Shown: positions 47,960 through 59,204 of the stretch, in pieces
How positions within the stretch are numbered: the first letter of the stretch is position 1
Layout: the number at the start of each line of letters is the position of its first letter
Notes under the pieces: model-generated
What the model was told of the DNA's origin: nothing
Databases searched by the model: none
The model's input: the letters and a program-made list of their open reading frames with translations, nothing else
Position numbers and translations under genes: made by a program
From: Kuschelorhynchus macadamiae
Lineage: Eukaryota > Arthropoda > Insecta > Coleoptera > Curculionidae
Length of the DNA: 64,000 bases
Direction of reading: 5' to 3'
NCBI GenBank assembly: GCA_030620095.1
Contig: JAUTXW010000884.1
Location: 310,001 to 374,000, forward strand

Positions 47960-49410
47960 GGTATCGGTAAACGATTTAGGAGATTTTTAACATATTATTT
48001 GGCCGCCATTTTGTTCCGCTATCTTGAATTCGTAACACAACTTTACCAGCTTAACTCTATATCAATCACACTTAATGCTTGCACACAAATTGAAATTAAT
48101 CTAATAAATAGTTTTTTCAGACTGGTTTTTTAAATATTTATTTAGGCCGCTATTTTGTTTTGCTATCTTATATTCATACCAAAATATTAGAATTTCATTC
48201 TTATGTCACACTTTATTTTTTTGCAAAATTTGAGGTAAATTGGATGAGTTTTTTAGTAATAATTGTTTTAACATTTCACTAGGCCGCCATCTTGTTCCGG
48301 CATATTGGATTTGGACCCTTCCTTTTTGATTAAAATTTGAAGCTATGCCACGTATTGGCATATGACGGACCTACGGAATTAATAAAACATATTTTTTTGG
48401 CATCTAGGGACGCTAAAACGCGAAGATATGTATAAACCTGAGAGGGCGATTTTTCAGATTACAAAAATTTTATTCGGCCGCCATTTTGTTCCGCCATCTT
48501 GAATTAATACCACAGTTTTACTAGTTCATCTCTATACTACAATTAGTTATGGCACATAATTTGAAATCAGTTTATTAAGTAGTTTTTTCTGGCTCAATGT
48601 TTAAATATTTCATTAAACTGCCATTTTGTTCCGCTATCTTGGATTCGTACCAAAATGTTACCAGTTGATTCCTATATAATACATACTTGATAATTAATTT
48701 TTCACTAAGATTTGAAGTCAAGCTGATGAGTAGTTTTTAAGCTATGCCGAGAACTGGCAGACAGACGGACCTGCGGACTTGATAACACATATTTTTTGGC
48801 ATCTGGAGACGCGAAAACGCGAAGATGTTTAAAACGTGAGAGGATGATTTTTTCAGATGACAAAAATTGTATTTGACCGCCATTTTGTTCCGCCATCTTG
48901 AATTAGTACCACACTTTTGCTAGTTCATCTCTATACTACAATTAGTTATGACACAAAATTGAAATAAGTCTATTAAGTAGTTTCTTCAGGCTGAATTTTT
49001 AAATATTTTATTAAGCCACCATTTTGTTCCGCCATCTTGGATTCGTACCAAAATTTTAGCAGTTGATTTCTACATAATACTTGATTCTTGTGGAAAATTT
49101 GAGATAAATTGGATAGGCACTTTTTTAGTCATAATTTCTTTAACATTTCTTTAGGCTGCCATTTTGTTTTGCCATATTGGATTTTTACCAAAATATTACC
49201 AGTTCATCCCTATATGACCTTTAATTTTTGACCAAAATTTGAAATCAATCGGGTAAGTAGTTTTTTAGCTACGCCTCGAACAGACAGACAGACAGACCCA
49301 CGGAATCGAGAAAAACATGTTTTTCAGAGACCCTGAATCGTAAAGATCTGAAAAAATCTCGGAGTGTGATCTTTTCACGATTACAATACTTCCCTCTTAT
49401 GAGGAAAGTA
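47960..49410 (-). repeat. Largest array of the dispersed ATGGCGG repeat, eight units plus leaders
   Basis: Eight cores in reverse orientation (gccgccattttgttccgc and variants) near 48002, 48149, 48282, 48477, 48619, 48877, 49015 and 49157. Most are 135-147 bp apart. Two wider gaps (about 195 and 258 bp) contain an extra leader segment with gacggacct-cgga, ttttttggcatct and gacgc-aaaacgcgaaga, giving a higher-order pattern. The array ends in the full leader: cagacagacagacagaccca, ctcggagtgtgat and the hairpin acttccctcttatgaggaaagt (49388-49410). No protein is encoded. Confidence 0.9.
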
Positions 49411-51654
49411 AAAATAAGGTATAGAACAGTGCATAGACAAAGCATAACTTATTTTGAACAGTTAACATTTTTTTATACAGGGATGTTCATGTGTTTTTTT
49501 GTCAGTTAAAAAAATAAGACTAAATTAATTTTATCAAATGAAAGACCCTGTAGTTAGCAGAGCAAATTCTCTCTTTAATTGTTTAATTTGTTCCTAAACC
49601 TATCTTTAGTCATTTTTGAGTTTTTTGCTTCTAAATACAAATAAATATGCATTTAAATCACGAAGTAGGCTTGTTACGATTTGACACCAAATATTTTTAA
49701 CAATACTAAGGTAGTCTAATGTTTAAATGAAATGGCGGGCAAATAAACAAATGCTCATATCTTTTTAATCTACATTTGTAGCAAGCGCCAAAGAGTGGCA
49801 TCAAATGCAGATGTTTCAATTAATTTTATCCGGAATAAAATACGTACTATTTCATTACAATTAGATAAAAATTTATCTAGGTAATATCATCGTTCCTCAA
49901 TGATAAATAATTATTCTGTCTCTATAATTAAAACTTCAACGGAACAAAACATTTGTTTGATTATTTGTATTTATTTTAAAGATTTGTAATGTATTTTGTA
50001 CCTTTAAATAAATAACACTTTTTAAACCGAAATTCCTATATATTTTTTTTGTCGTTAGCTTTCTTGAGCTGACCCCGACAATAAAGCTTTGGTCACGTTT
50101 TGGATATGTATCTTAACACGTGATCGATGCATATAGAAATGGCCTATTTTACGATATAGTGCAATATTAGGGATTTCGTTGCATATTTTTGTTTAGATGT
50201 CTAAAACATAAAAGTGGCTAAAATAGGTACAAGAATATATTAAGCAATTAAAGGGGGAATTTACTCTCCTGGCCTCTAGAAACATAATATACCCGTTGTT
50301 TCATTTTATAAAATTGATTTAGACCTAAGTTCAACTTTATTTTTTGGAATTTTTGCATTAAAAATAATTAATAAGTATTTGTAATTATTATATTATTAAT
50401 ACTATATGCTTAGGTTTCTATGGGACATCTAAAAAGTAAAATAACAAACTTATATATTTCTGTGCGTGCCTGACAATGAAGTCATGCAAACATGGAAAAA
50501 TCTATTTCCATACTTGAAATGAACGATATTTTTTATAATACTTCTCTAAAAAGGACAACACAAAAAAAACAATATAAAAAATAGATATGAAATAAACTTA
50601 GAACGGATTTATTTTCATAAATGATATAAACATCTTAAAGATTGTAACTAGAGTAAGAATAAGGAAAACTAACCAACTGTTAATAGTAACAACCACAACA
50701 AAAATTGTTTTTAGTTAGAGTTACCTTTACAAATTAAAATAGGGACATATTAAATATCAGAGTGTAGACTTTCTTAAACTTAAGTTTACTTTGTTGTGTA
50801 TTTCCGCTTCAAAGCCATATATTTTTAGTCTGCGCACAGAAAAAATCGAAGATTGAGAAAACTGTTCCGTGCGCTGATTCCGTATGCTGGCCCGAAAAAA
50901 CCCACTTTATTCTAAAGGTGGATGACAATAAGGCGTTTTCAAAGAAGTATAATAAAAAAGTATTTCCCTCATTGTGAATTTAATTTTAAACGTATATAAC
51001 ACTAACTGTCATACAAGGGACATTCCCTTAGAAAAAAACCTTTCGGTCTTCCTTGAAGTTTTTTTTAAACAGTCCTAAACCATACCCTCTCTTTTGTTGC
51101 AGATTAATTATAATACATTTTTGATGAATATGAAGGATTTTCTCAACTATTAGGTATCTATTTTAACGATTTTTTAAATTACTTTTTACTATTTTTCCCC
51201 TTTTCTTTATGTTTCCATCATTTGATTTTCTGATACTACTTTTTTTTATTTTAAAATAAAATAAATCGTATCACTTAATTGTTTTTATATAAAAGAAAAG
51301 TCTTATTTCTGTTAACGGATTCGTACCAAAATATTACCAGTTTTGACTCACGTGTTCTTCAACCTGTCATGGTAATGTGGCGACTATAAAACGTCACAAG
51401 TAGTGATCTAATATTACAGGAAAAAAATGTATTTAAAACATGCACTTTTATGTACTTCATTTGGCGTTCATAATAACCTGATTAGAAAGGCCAAACAGAT
51501 AATATCTATTTATAATACGAGTCGCAAAATGGAGCAGGCAACGTGCAGAATAATACAACACGTTAAATGCCTAAAACATCTATTTCGCAAAAGTTACCTA
51601 GAAGACTGTTGTATAACCCCTAAATGATTGAAACAAAATAGTATGACAATATTA

Positions 51655-51655
<1 letters not shown>
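49411..51655. other. A+T-rich spacer, no gene seen
   Basis: A 66-codon frame at 51427-51627 has no recognisable domain. cggattcgtaccaaaatattaccag near 51320 is a stray piece of the dispersed repeat. Confidence 0.5.

Positions 51656-51724
<69 letters not shown>
51656..51724. repeat. (TA)n microsatellite
   Basis: About 69 bp of AT, 160 bp from the hammerhead-like motif at 51881. Confidence 0.97.
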
Positions 51725-51726
<2 letters not shown>

Positions 51727-51872
51727 AAACAAAATTAAAACCTCCGTAGATATATAAATAAGACATTAACAACAATTCGGACAAAATATTCTGCCTATGG
51801 TGAGCTTATTCACGTATAGGGTCCAATCATGGACCATTATACTGACAAGCCTTTAAGCGTTTTCCACCGGGA

Positions 51873-51918
51873 TAATTCACGACGTTTCGACCTATATAGA
51901 GCTCATCAGGTCAATTCA
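51873..51918 (-). ncRNA. Small hammerhead-ribozyme-like motif, best preserved
   Basis: The minus strand carries the full core: CTGATGA, stem II (GCTCT with AGGTC, one mismatch and one wobble, loop ATAT), GAAA, then C-G-TC (two-pair stem III without loop, cleavage after GTC). Stem I pairs AATTGAC before the core with GTGAATT after it, six of seven positions. All invariant hammerhead core bases are present. This is the small form associated with Penelope-like elements, which is thought to act as a dimer. No Penelope coding sequence was found within several kb. Confidence 0.6.
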
Positions 51919-53089
51919 GCCGTGTGGTAGAGATGATGGAAAACGCTCAACGGTATGTTGAATAAAAACGATTAAAATATTGGGCGTGAGATATTAACCC
52001 ATTCAATAGGAGGTGTTTAGTTTTTCAATTTATCTATAAAATATTTTTACTAAAGAGGTATAAAAAACAAACCTGGCATTTGTTTCCGTAGCACCTCTTA
52101 CTCTATGTATCGGAAGTCGTGGCTGAGTATTTGAGAAAAAATATTTTGAACTGGTGGTGGGGTTGCAACCTTTTAAAAGTTGGCCTAAAGTGAAATAAAA
52201 AACCTTTTTTTCTATATTCAAGCTTTCGAGTATATTATTTTACTCTTCCTCATATTATATGGTAAAAAGACTCACCAAAATTGGATTTATAATGAGAACA
52301 GGTAATATGACATCAAAACATGGAGAAAATCCTCAATTAATAGCATTGCATAATTTAGTAAACTTACTTTAATTTTGAGCAAACCTAAAGAGTTCTTAAA
52401 GTCCTACATCTTGATCTGTAGTAGAAGATATACATAAATAATTAGGAAAATGTGTAGATTTGCATGTGTAGTCTTCCTAATAAACATTAATTTCTTTGCC
52501 AGTTTTGATCACCCTTATTATCGGCTTGTATTTTTAGACGTTTTGTCAAAACTGGGGGCGGAACAAAGCCTTCAAAATTTTTCACCATATTATATAACAC
52601 CTTGTATAATGGGCCGTGCCAGTTTAAACTCGAAAATATTGATTTAAGTCATACATAAATCTATTTAAAGCAAAAAAACCACATTTGATTTGCTTTATCT
52701 AAAGAAATATTCAGTTTGAAATATGTTATCAAAATTTTAAAACATTTTTTTCTACAATAATTCAGAAATTAAAAATTATTATCTCTTGTTTGAATTAACA
52801 GAGTCTCTTATAATAATAATAACAATAATAATAATAATATCTTGTTTACATAAATCAAAAATAAATCTTGCGGTTTTTTAAAGGGAGAATGAAACGGGTA
52901 TTTTATTCTGTTTTTCTTAAAAAAATACTGTTGAACAATTTCATGTTGGTAACAGTAACAATAAATACATTAATAAAGAAAATAACAAAAATGACACACA
53001 GTATTGCAGCAAACTGTTTATAAATCGCATGTTCGGTGAACCCAACACTAGTTGATTTTGAATGAAGTCATCCCACACCAAAGTGGTGG
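51919..53089. other. A+T-rich spacer, no gene seen
   Basis: An (AAT)n-type run lies at about 52808-52840. The open frames at 52030-52221 and 52450-52647 are not supported. Confidence 0.5.
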
Positions 53090-53127
53090 ATATAAAAACG
53101 CACCCTTTACGGTAGCAGGCAGGTCAG
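53090..53127 (+). promoter_or_regulatory. Possible core promoter (TATA plus initiator)
   Basis: ggatataaaaacgc with tataaaa at 53091, and ggTCAGcac with its A about 35 bp downstream. No coding sequence is recognised after it. Confidence 0.25.
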
Positions 53128-53292
53128 CACTACATGTTTGTTTGTTTCCATCGATCCATCTCGAGATTTTGAAATAGTTTTCAAATATTCGTTTTTATAT
53201 TTAACTAATCTGCTACTTTCATTTATACTTTGGCCTTTGTTAATTGCCTTATGTTTAAATCCACGTTTTTTAGGAATCTCTACAAAGTTGTT

Positions 53293-53466
53293 TTAGAACA
53301 GTCGACAATTTCTTTTGTTCTTAACTATTTCTTTGTAATGTCCAAATGGATAGTTTTTGTTGGCCCACATATTGTTTATAACTTCTCTTATATTTTCTAG
53401 GTTATGTTTTTTTTGGAACAGGGCTAATGCTACAATGGTTTCGGTCCTTTCTCGTTTTTCGTCCAT
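53293..53466 (-). other. Short open frame, 57 codons, unrecognised
   Basis: ATG at 53466; begins MDEKRERTETIVALALFQKK and ends KRNCRLF at a TAA. Its mixed charged composition is less A+T-driven than most frames here, and after the stop the same frame continues NNFVEIPKKRGFKHKAINK. It could be a decayed element protein. No family recognised. Confidence 0.2.
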
Positions 53467-54801
53467 TTTTTAAAAGACTATAAACGGTCGTTCTGGATGT
53501 TTTAATTAGAAATATAATCTCTTTAACGGAATCTTTTTTTCACATTTGTTTCGTCCTTTCGTTTCTGTTAATCTTCACTTAATGGCTTTGCTCTTGAACT
53601 GTTTTGTAGATTCGTCTCTATTTCAATATTTTCATCTTTAAAACTTTCAATTAAAACACTGTTTTGTAAAAGCCACTGTCGCCACATTTTAAAATCTTAA
53701 AATGGTCAAGTCAGTCGGGACAAGCAGTATTTTTTGGTTTTAAGTCAGTCCGCAAGAATTTTAATACAGTTCTTTTCAGCATACTTTCAATATTTTTTTT
53801 ATTATTTCAATTTGTTAAAAATAATATAGATGTTTTTGATATTAACAGTTTGCAATACGAAATATTGTAAAAACTTATAGAAGAAGAATATTTTGAATTA
53901 TGTGAAAAGCAACATGTGGTATTTTCAAATTATAATAATTCTGTTATGTATTCGTTTTTTTTTTTCCAAAATGGAGGTATACAAAATCTAACATGTCTTA
54001 GTATGTAAAACTTTTGGTAAAAGATTTTAGTTAACGTTCTTTTAATGTTCAATTTAGCAGTCGTTTTTTCCGAACGAACTACTAAAACAGTTTTAAAGTG
54101 AACGTTTTATTACTTGAGTGGGTCATATTATTTTCGAAATTAAATTCCTAGGCCATATTTCGCGCCGCATTTCTAAATTTTACAGCCTCTAAACCCGGGG
54201 GATGTGCAACTTGACGGATACGTAAACGCGAATTTACATATTTATGGTCAAACAATAAAAATTGACGCTCAGCCTAGATGGGGATAATCAAAACGATTAT
54301 GGATCTCTTCGTCGGGATTCCCCCATCGCGTTTTGCTCTGCTACACCGATTACGTGATTACTCATCAGTTAATTGCTATCTGTTCGTTTGAATTATGAAT
54401 AGGGTCATTTAAATTATCCGATAAAATATCTGATGCTGATGCGGGATCTGAATTAACACAGACTTCGGGTTTATGTGCCCTATTTTTTCGAGATACTAAA
54501 TAGGACCTATAATAATTGAGGTCTTCAATCAGTATAAGACTACATAATCAAGGGTAATTAAATGACTTTGAGTGGAGCTTTATCAACAAATAATATTGTT
54601 ATTATTTCATTCTTAGCTCGCTAATTGCGGTTTATAGTAAGCCATCGGCCTTAGTAAGCTGAATCCGAAAATGATGGTAAAGACTTCTTAACACGTAATT
54701 TGAGTTATGGTTTTTTCAGCGAAAATTAATAAGTATTGTATTCACATTATTCTAAAAAATAATGTTTGTTGGAATTAAAAAATAAATTAAATTCGGGTTC
54801 C
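53467..54801. other. Spacer, no gene seen
   Basis: Some minus-strand stretches (near 53760-53690, RTVLKFLRTDLKPKNTACPD) look protein-like but match nothing I recognise. Confidence 0.4.
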
Positions 54802-54856
54802 GGTATAAAGCTTGCGTGTCGTATAAAGCTTGTGTGTTGTATAAAGCTTGCGCATT
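54802..54856 (+). repeat. 18-bp tandem repeat, three copies
   Basis: gtataaagcttgcgtgtc, gtataaagcttgtgtgtt and gtataaagcttgcgcatt in succession. Confidence 0.9.
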
Positions 54857-55102
54857 GCTTAGTCATATAGGAAGTTGCGTTACCTTAGCCTTGCTATCTT
54901 TGAGATGTTAGATGTTGGTTATAATTGCAGTATGCGTCAATACGCACGTGGATGTTTCTCATATTGAAGTTGTTAGAATATACTGTGCTGTTCTAACTTA
55001 ATGGGACGCGACGTTGCCAAGTGTACCCCCCAACTACAAAGTCTCAGTCCTCAGTATACAGGAATTATGTCGTCGCTTCTAGATACCAGGGGTACGAAAC
55101 GG

Positions 55103-55129
55103 CTATAAAAGCAGCCGGGCGGCCTGTCG
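55103..55129 (+). promoter_or_regulatory. TATA-box promoter split by the hAT insertion
   Basis: ggctataaaagcagccgg, followed by the hAT target site gcctgtcg. Beyond the hAT (58901) the sequence continues tcggatcaTCAGTactgg, an insect initiator. With the hAT removed, TATA to TCAGT would be about 36 bp. It may belong to the element relic at 59205-60140 or to an LTR (tgttagaata at 54971), neither proven. Confidence 0.4.
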
Positions 55130-55300
55130 TAGGGCTGAGAAAAAGTGTGATTTTGCTGTCACAGCTCCGACCTGTGACTGTTCCACTCTTATCACTGTGA
55201 CTAAAACATGTGATTTTGTCACACCAAACAAATAGCGCAGCAACTTTGGGAGTGGCGTAGCTGGTTAGATTCGAATGCGAATGTGCGGCACTGTGACGGC
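55130..55300 (+). repeat. hAT left end with TGTGAC motif cluster
   Basis: Terminal repeat followed by about five copies of tgtgac or its complement gtcaca between 55150 and 55300. Such sub-terminal motifs are usual transposase-binding sites in hAT elements. Confidence 0.75.
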
Positions 55301-55637
55301 GTTTATTTACACCACGTATTTTTCTATAGAAAAATTTTACTAATGAAAAATTTTATTTTTGCTCACTTTATGTTATGACTGAATGTTAAATTTTAAAATG
55401 AATTACCTAGGTATAGGTAAATTAATTCGGGCTAGCAATATTTTTAAGAATACACTTGGGAGATTTCATTTCTTTAATTTTCCAAATTGCACTATGTTAA
55501 TACAGATGGCACTACTAGTCAGTAATTCCCAGAATATATTTGCTTAAGCAATATTTGCCCAGAATAAAGCCGTTTGAGATATATGTTTTGTGAGTTTTTA
55601 GAGTTCGTTTTTTTATTTGTTTATTTTTTAAATTAAA

Positions 55638-55913
55638 ATGTCTAAATCTCAGGCCATGTCTGTAAAGAGAAAGAGTAGTGTAATATGGGACTTTTTTACC
55701 GCTTTAAACGGCGAAATGGCTAAGTGTGACCTTTGTAAACAGAGTTTTTCCTATAAAACAAGTACTTCAAATTTAAAAAGGCACATTCAACGAAAGCATC
55801 CAACTGTATCTCTCGTTGAGAAAGTAGTTGAACGTGTTGAGAAAAATGACCATCTTGAAGAAACCAGAAATAACGTACAGGAAGTTTCTAGAAAAGAATT
55901 ATCCACAGAACAG
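55638..55913 (+). CDS. hAT transposase, BED zinc-finger exon
   Basis: Begins MSKSQAMSVKRKSSVIWDFF. The BED finger follows: WDFFTALN, CDLC (C-x2-C), then NLKRHIQRKH (H-x4-H), at residues about 18-55, a DNA-binding domain typical of hAT transposases and ZBED proteins. The frame runs to CAG at 55913, followed at once by gtaagt, a perfect splice donor. Without splicing it would stop at 55935. The expected acceptor is tttcttttttaag at 56383. Joining 55913 to 56384 puts the next segment in the wrong frame by one base, so either a one-base indel exists or another acceptor is used. No polyadenylation-like break lies between. Confidence 0.8.
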
Positions 55914-56383
55914 GTAAGTGGTTTTAACAAGTTTTAGCGTGTGTATCTGTGTTACTCTAACGGGCTTATAGCTCGCAAATGGATGAACCGATTTTGATTT
56001 AGTTTTATTAAACTATTTTTTTTAAATAGTTTTTTTGTTATTTAAAAAGTGAGTTGATCGAGACAGCTCTTAACCATGTTTCGATCCTTTGACATTCATC
56101 AGTTCTTTATTCAAACTAATGAAGAAATATATCAAGAGTTTTTTAAATTTTTAATTTAATGTAATGTACTGTACTAATTTTAAACATATACAGGGTGGTC
56201 TATAAGTGATAAGCCAAAATTTATTTGGAGAATTTTAGGACCAAGATATTGCACTTTTAGTTTACTTTTTAGTATATACCAAAGTTATAAAATATATTTT
56301 ATCTAATGTCTGTAAACAAAGTATAATAAAATAAAATTAGGCTATATGCGCATTAATATATTTCATAATGTTTCTTTTTTAAG
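55914..56383 (+). other. Probable intron of the hAT transposase
   Basis: gtaagt at the start, tttcttttttaag at the end. Within it, acagggtggtctataagtg near 56192 resembles a foreign transposon end, so part of the intron may be inserted DNA. Confidence 0.55.
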
Positions 56384-56391
56384 AACCAAGG

Positions 56392-58074
56392 TCACGAAAT
56401 AACGAGCCGGGTACCAGTGGAGCTACTTCTACCAACGCAAGTATAGTTCAAAAACAGCAAAGCATCAAAAATTTTATTCCAAAAAAAGTAACGACGTCTG
56501 CAAAAAAGAAGATGGATGTGGCATTAATGGACATGTTTTGTTTGGACTTTCAGCCCTTCAGCATAGTTGAAGACCAGGGATTTAAAAATTTTGTAACGGA
56601 ATTAAACCCAGGCTATGTTTTACCATCGAGAAAAACTGTATCCAAAAGATATATACCTGCCCTTTATGAAAAGTGCTTGACAGAAACAAAACATTTAGTA
56701 TTAAACATCAGAAAAATATGTGTAACTACTGACTGTTGGACGTCAAGAAATAATGAGAGCTATATGGCAATCACAGGTCATTTTATTGATAGGAATTTTA
56801 CCCAACATTCTATCCTTCTGGATTGTTCAGTATTTTCAGAGAATCACACGAGTGCAAATCTAGCGGCAGAATTACGAAGAGTAACCACTGAATGGGGCGT
56901 TGAAAGTAAAATTTTAATTGCAGTATCAGATAATGCTGCTAACATCAAAAAAGCTATATCTGAAGAACTTCGCTGGAGACATTTAGGATGCTTCGCGCAT
57001 ACTATTAATCTAATAGTTATGAACGGTATGAAGAACGATGAAGTGGAAACAGTTATTCATAAAGTCAAAACCATTCTAACTCACTCTAGGAGAAGTTCTA
57101 CGGCGCAAGATAAATTGATGAATTATCAAAAAAATAATGGTGTAACTTCACCCAAGAAAGTTATTCAGGATGTTGTTACAAGATGGAATTCAACATTCTA
57201 CATGATTGAACGATTTTTGGAACTCGAAGACACCATCAAAGCAACCATCGCTATATTAGACACGCCTTTACAAACATTAAATGCTGACGAATGGTGTCTT
57301 CTGAGGGAACTCTGTAGGATTTTGAGGCCATTCGAACATGTTACAAAAGCAGTAAGTGGTGAAAAATACATGACTGCCTCTCTAGTAATAGTCTTAACTA
57401 GTGGCCTGAAAAATGTTTGTAACAAATTGATCGAAACAAATTTATCTAAACGTGCCAAGATGGTTCTAAGTACCCTGCAAAAAGAAATTGATGACCGCTT
57501 GGGGAAAATAGAGGAAAGCAATACATTGGCTGTATGCACTTTCCTTGACTCAAGGTTTAAAATGTTGGGGTTTCAAGACTCAAAAATAGCTGAGAGAATA
57601 AAGAAACTTGTAATAGGGTTGGTCAGCGAATATATCTTAGAGAAAGAGTTAATTCCTCCCAATTCCAAAGACAATACGCAAAACAAAATAGTGGAGTCCA
57701 AAAATCCGTCTCCTTCCTCCAGTAAAGATGACTTTTCTCTTTCTCTATGGGATATATTCGATTCAGTGGCTGCCACCTATAAACCCCAAGGTACAGCGTC
57801 CTCAAAAGCTATTGTTTAGGTTCAACGTTTCTTAGAAGATGATCTATTATCTCGTGATGAAGATCCTCTACAATGGTGGTCCGAACACTCTTATAACTAT
57901 CCGAATTTGGGAATTATTGTCCAAGAAAGATTTTGTGCTCTTGGTACATCGGTACCATGTGAGAGGTGTTTTTCCAATGCAGGAATGTTTTTAAATGAAC
58001 GTCGATCATGTCTTTCCTCCGACAGTTTGAAATATTTGATAAGCTTACATATAAACTCAAAGTATAATAAATAG
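56392..58074 (+). pseudogene. hAT transposase, main part, one premature stop (ZBED1-like)
   Basis: Open from at least 56392; first ATG at 56512. Numbering from that Met: CVTTDCWTS (70-78, first catalytic Asp at 74), LIAVSDNAANIKKAI (135-149, second Asp at 140), HLGCFAHTINL (157-167, the C-x2-H box), VTRWNSTFYM (222-231). The frame meets TAG at 57817-57819 and continues unchanged for 84 codons: FLEDDLLSRDEDPLQWW, then CERCFSNAGMFLNERRS, the hAT dimerisation domain, ending at TAG 58072. Removing the single TAG would give a full-length protein, so the loss is recent. Sequence type is the Ac/ZBED1-like branch of hAT. Its own ends and target duplication surround it. Confidence 0.92.
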
Positions 58075-58720
58075 ATACATTTTCTTGTGTGTTATTTTAT
58101 TTCTATGTTTTTAATAATTACATGTTCGTATCTTTTTACTATTCTATAGTTCTATGTAAATGTTTAAATAAAAATAATTATTAGTGTTATTTTATATTTT
58201 AATTTGTTAATATTTAAAGCATCTATACTAAAAATAGTTTTACGGAGTACCATCTACTGTCTGTAGTACTAAGCCTTCATGGCAAACAATTATTATTATT
58301 TTGCAATAATTGGGTCAACATTTTGCGAATTGATATATTAATATAAAACTAAATCTTTTAGAAAGAGTGAGTTTAGCTACATTTTTTCCATTTTTTCATG
58401 ACTAGTAACATCATCCATTGTTTGCATACTACTTCGTTTTTCATCGGAAATTATTTTTGACATTTTTTTTTAAATTTCTGTACATCTATAACGTAATAAA
58501 CTTTTTTGTCACTTTTCAGAAAACTAGCTAATAGTGGTTTAAAACATTATTTATTGCATATCACCATCCATTTGCCATCGAAAATCACATCCTATATCTA
58601 CATAATCGCCATTAATTGCAACGCTGTTGTCTCCGTTCATAAAACACCAAAATTTACCTTACATTTACATTACGACTTAATAGTCGGCGGCCGGTGAATC
58701 CGCAATGGTGTGATTGTGAC
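58075..58720. other. 3' region of the hAT element
   Basis: Non-coding, A+T-rich. aataaa signals occur near 58167. Short frames (58506-58697) are not supported. Confidence 0.6.
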
Positions 58721-58892
58721 AGACTGTATTTTTTATGTTGGCGACTCGATATCGTTCTTCATCTTCATCTGAGCTATTTTGAACTAAGGCAACAAACAGG
58801 TCGTGACTGTGACAACTTCGGAGCTGTGACTGACTGTGACAGGTCCGGAGTTGTGACAAAATCACAGGTCGTGAAATCACACCACAGCCCTA
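58721..58892 (-). repeat. hAT right end with TGTGAC motif cluster
   Basis: At least five tgtgac copies (near 58715, 58808, 58826, 58835 and 58853) before the terminus ccacagcccta. Frames on both strands over it are by-products. Confidence 0.75.
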
Positions 58893-58900
58893 GCCTGTCG

Positions 58901-59204
58901 TCGGATCATCAGTACTGGTTTAGCACGACAAGCAAAGAACGAGCCAATAGTAAGACCCTTCTATTAGTCTTTTGTTTGTATTGATGATAAAAGTTATCAA
59001 AAGTATTTTGGATGTGTTGTTGGGGATCAAGCTCGGGACTGAGCTTCTCATGTATGATGTCAAACCTATGCAGCAAATCTAAGTAACTGGTTCTTCTATG
59101 CCCTTTGCAATTCCAATAATTTTGCAAGAACCAACAAATCATTAGAACGACTATTATTTTGCACGACAAAAGTGTTTGGTTTTTCGAGAAAGAGAAAACA
59201 ATAT
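58901..59204 (+). other. Downstream half of the split promoter and leader
   Basis: Initiator-like TCAGT at 58909, then leader-like DNA with gttggggatcaagctcgggac near 59018. The minus-strand 86-codon frame (59169-58909) matches nothing I recognise. Confidence 0.35.

Larger units (their letters stand above)
55130..58892 (+). mobile_element. hAT element with both ends and 8-bp target duplication, 3763 bp
   Basis: Ends tagggctg (55130) and cagcccta (ending 58892), flanked by identical gcctgtcg (55122-55129 and 58893-58900). It carries a BED zinc finger and an almost complete hAT transposase on the plus strand, and clusters of TGTGAC/GTCACA motifs at both ends. This is the youngest-looking autonomous-type DNA transposon in the window: one stop codon is the main visible defect. 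Confidence 0.95.

Noticed and set aside
57198..57805. Minus-strand frames within the hAT transposase
   Set aside because: Shadows of the plus-strand transposase, which has catalytic motifs and a BED exon.
54971..59020. An LTR retrotransposon terminal repeat from tgttagaata to about 59015, interrupted by the hAT
   Set aside because: A TATA box and initiator fit, but no matching second LTR, no CA end and no secure primer-binding site were found.
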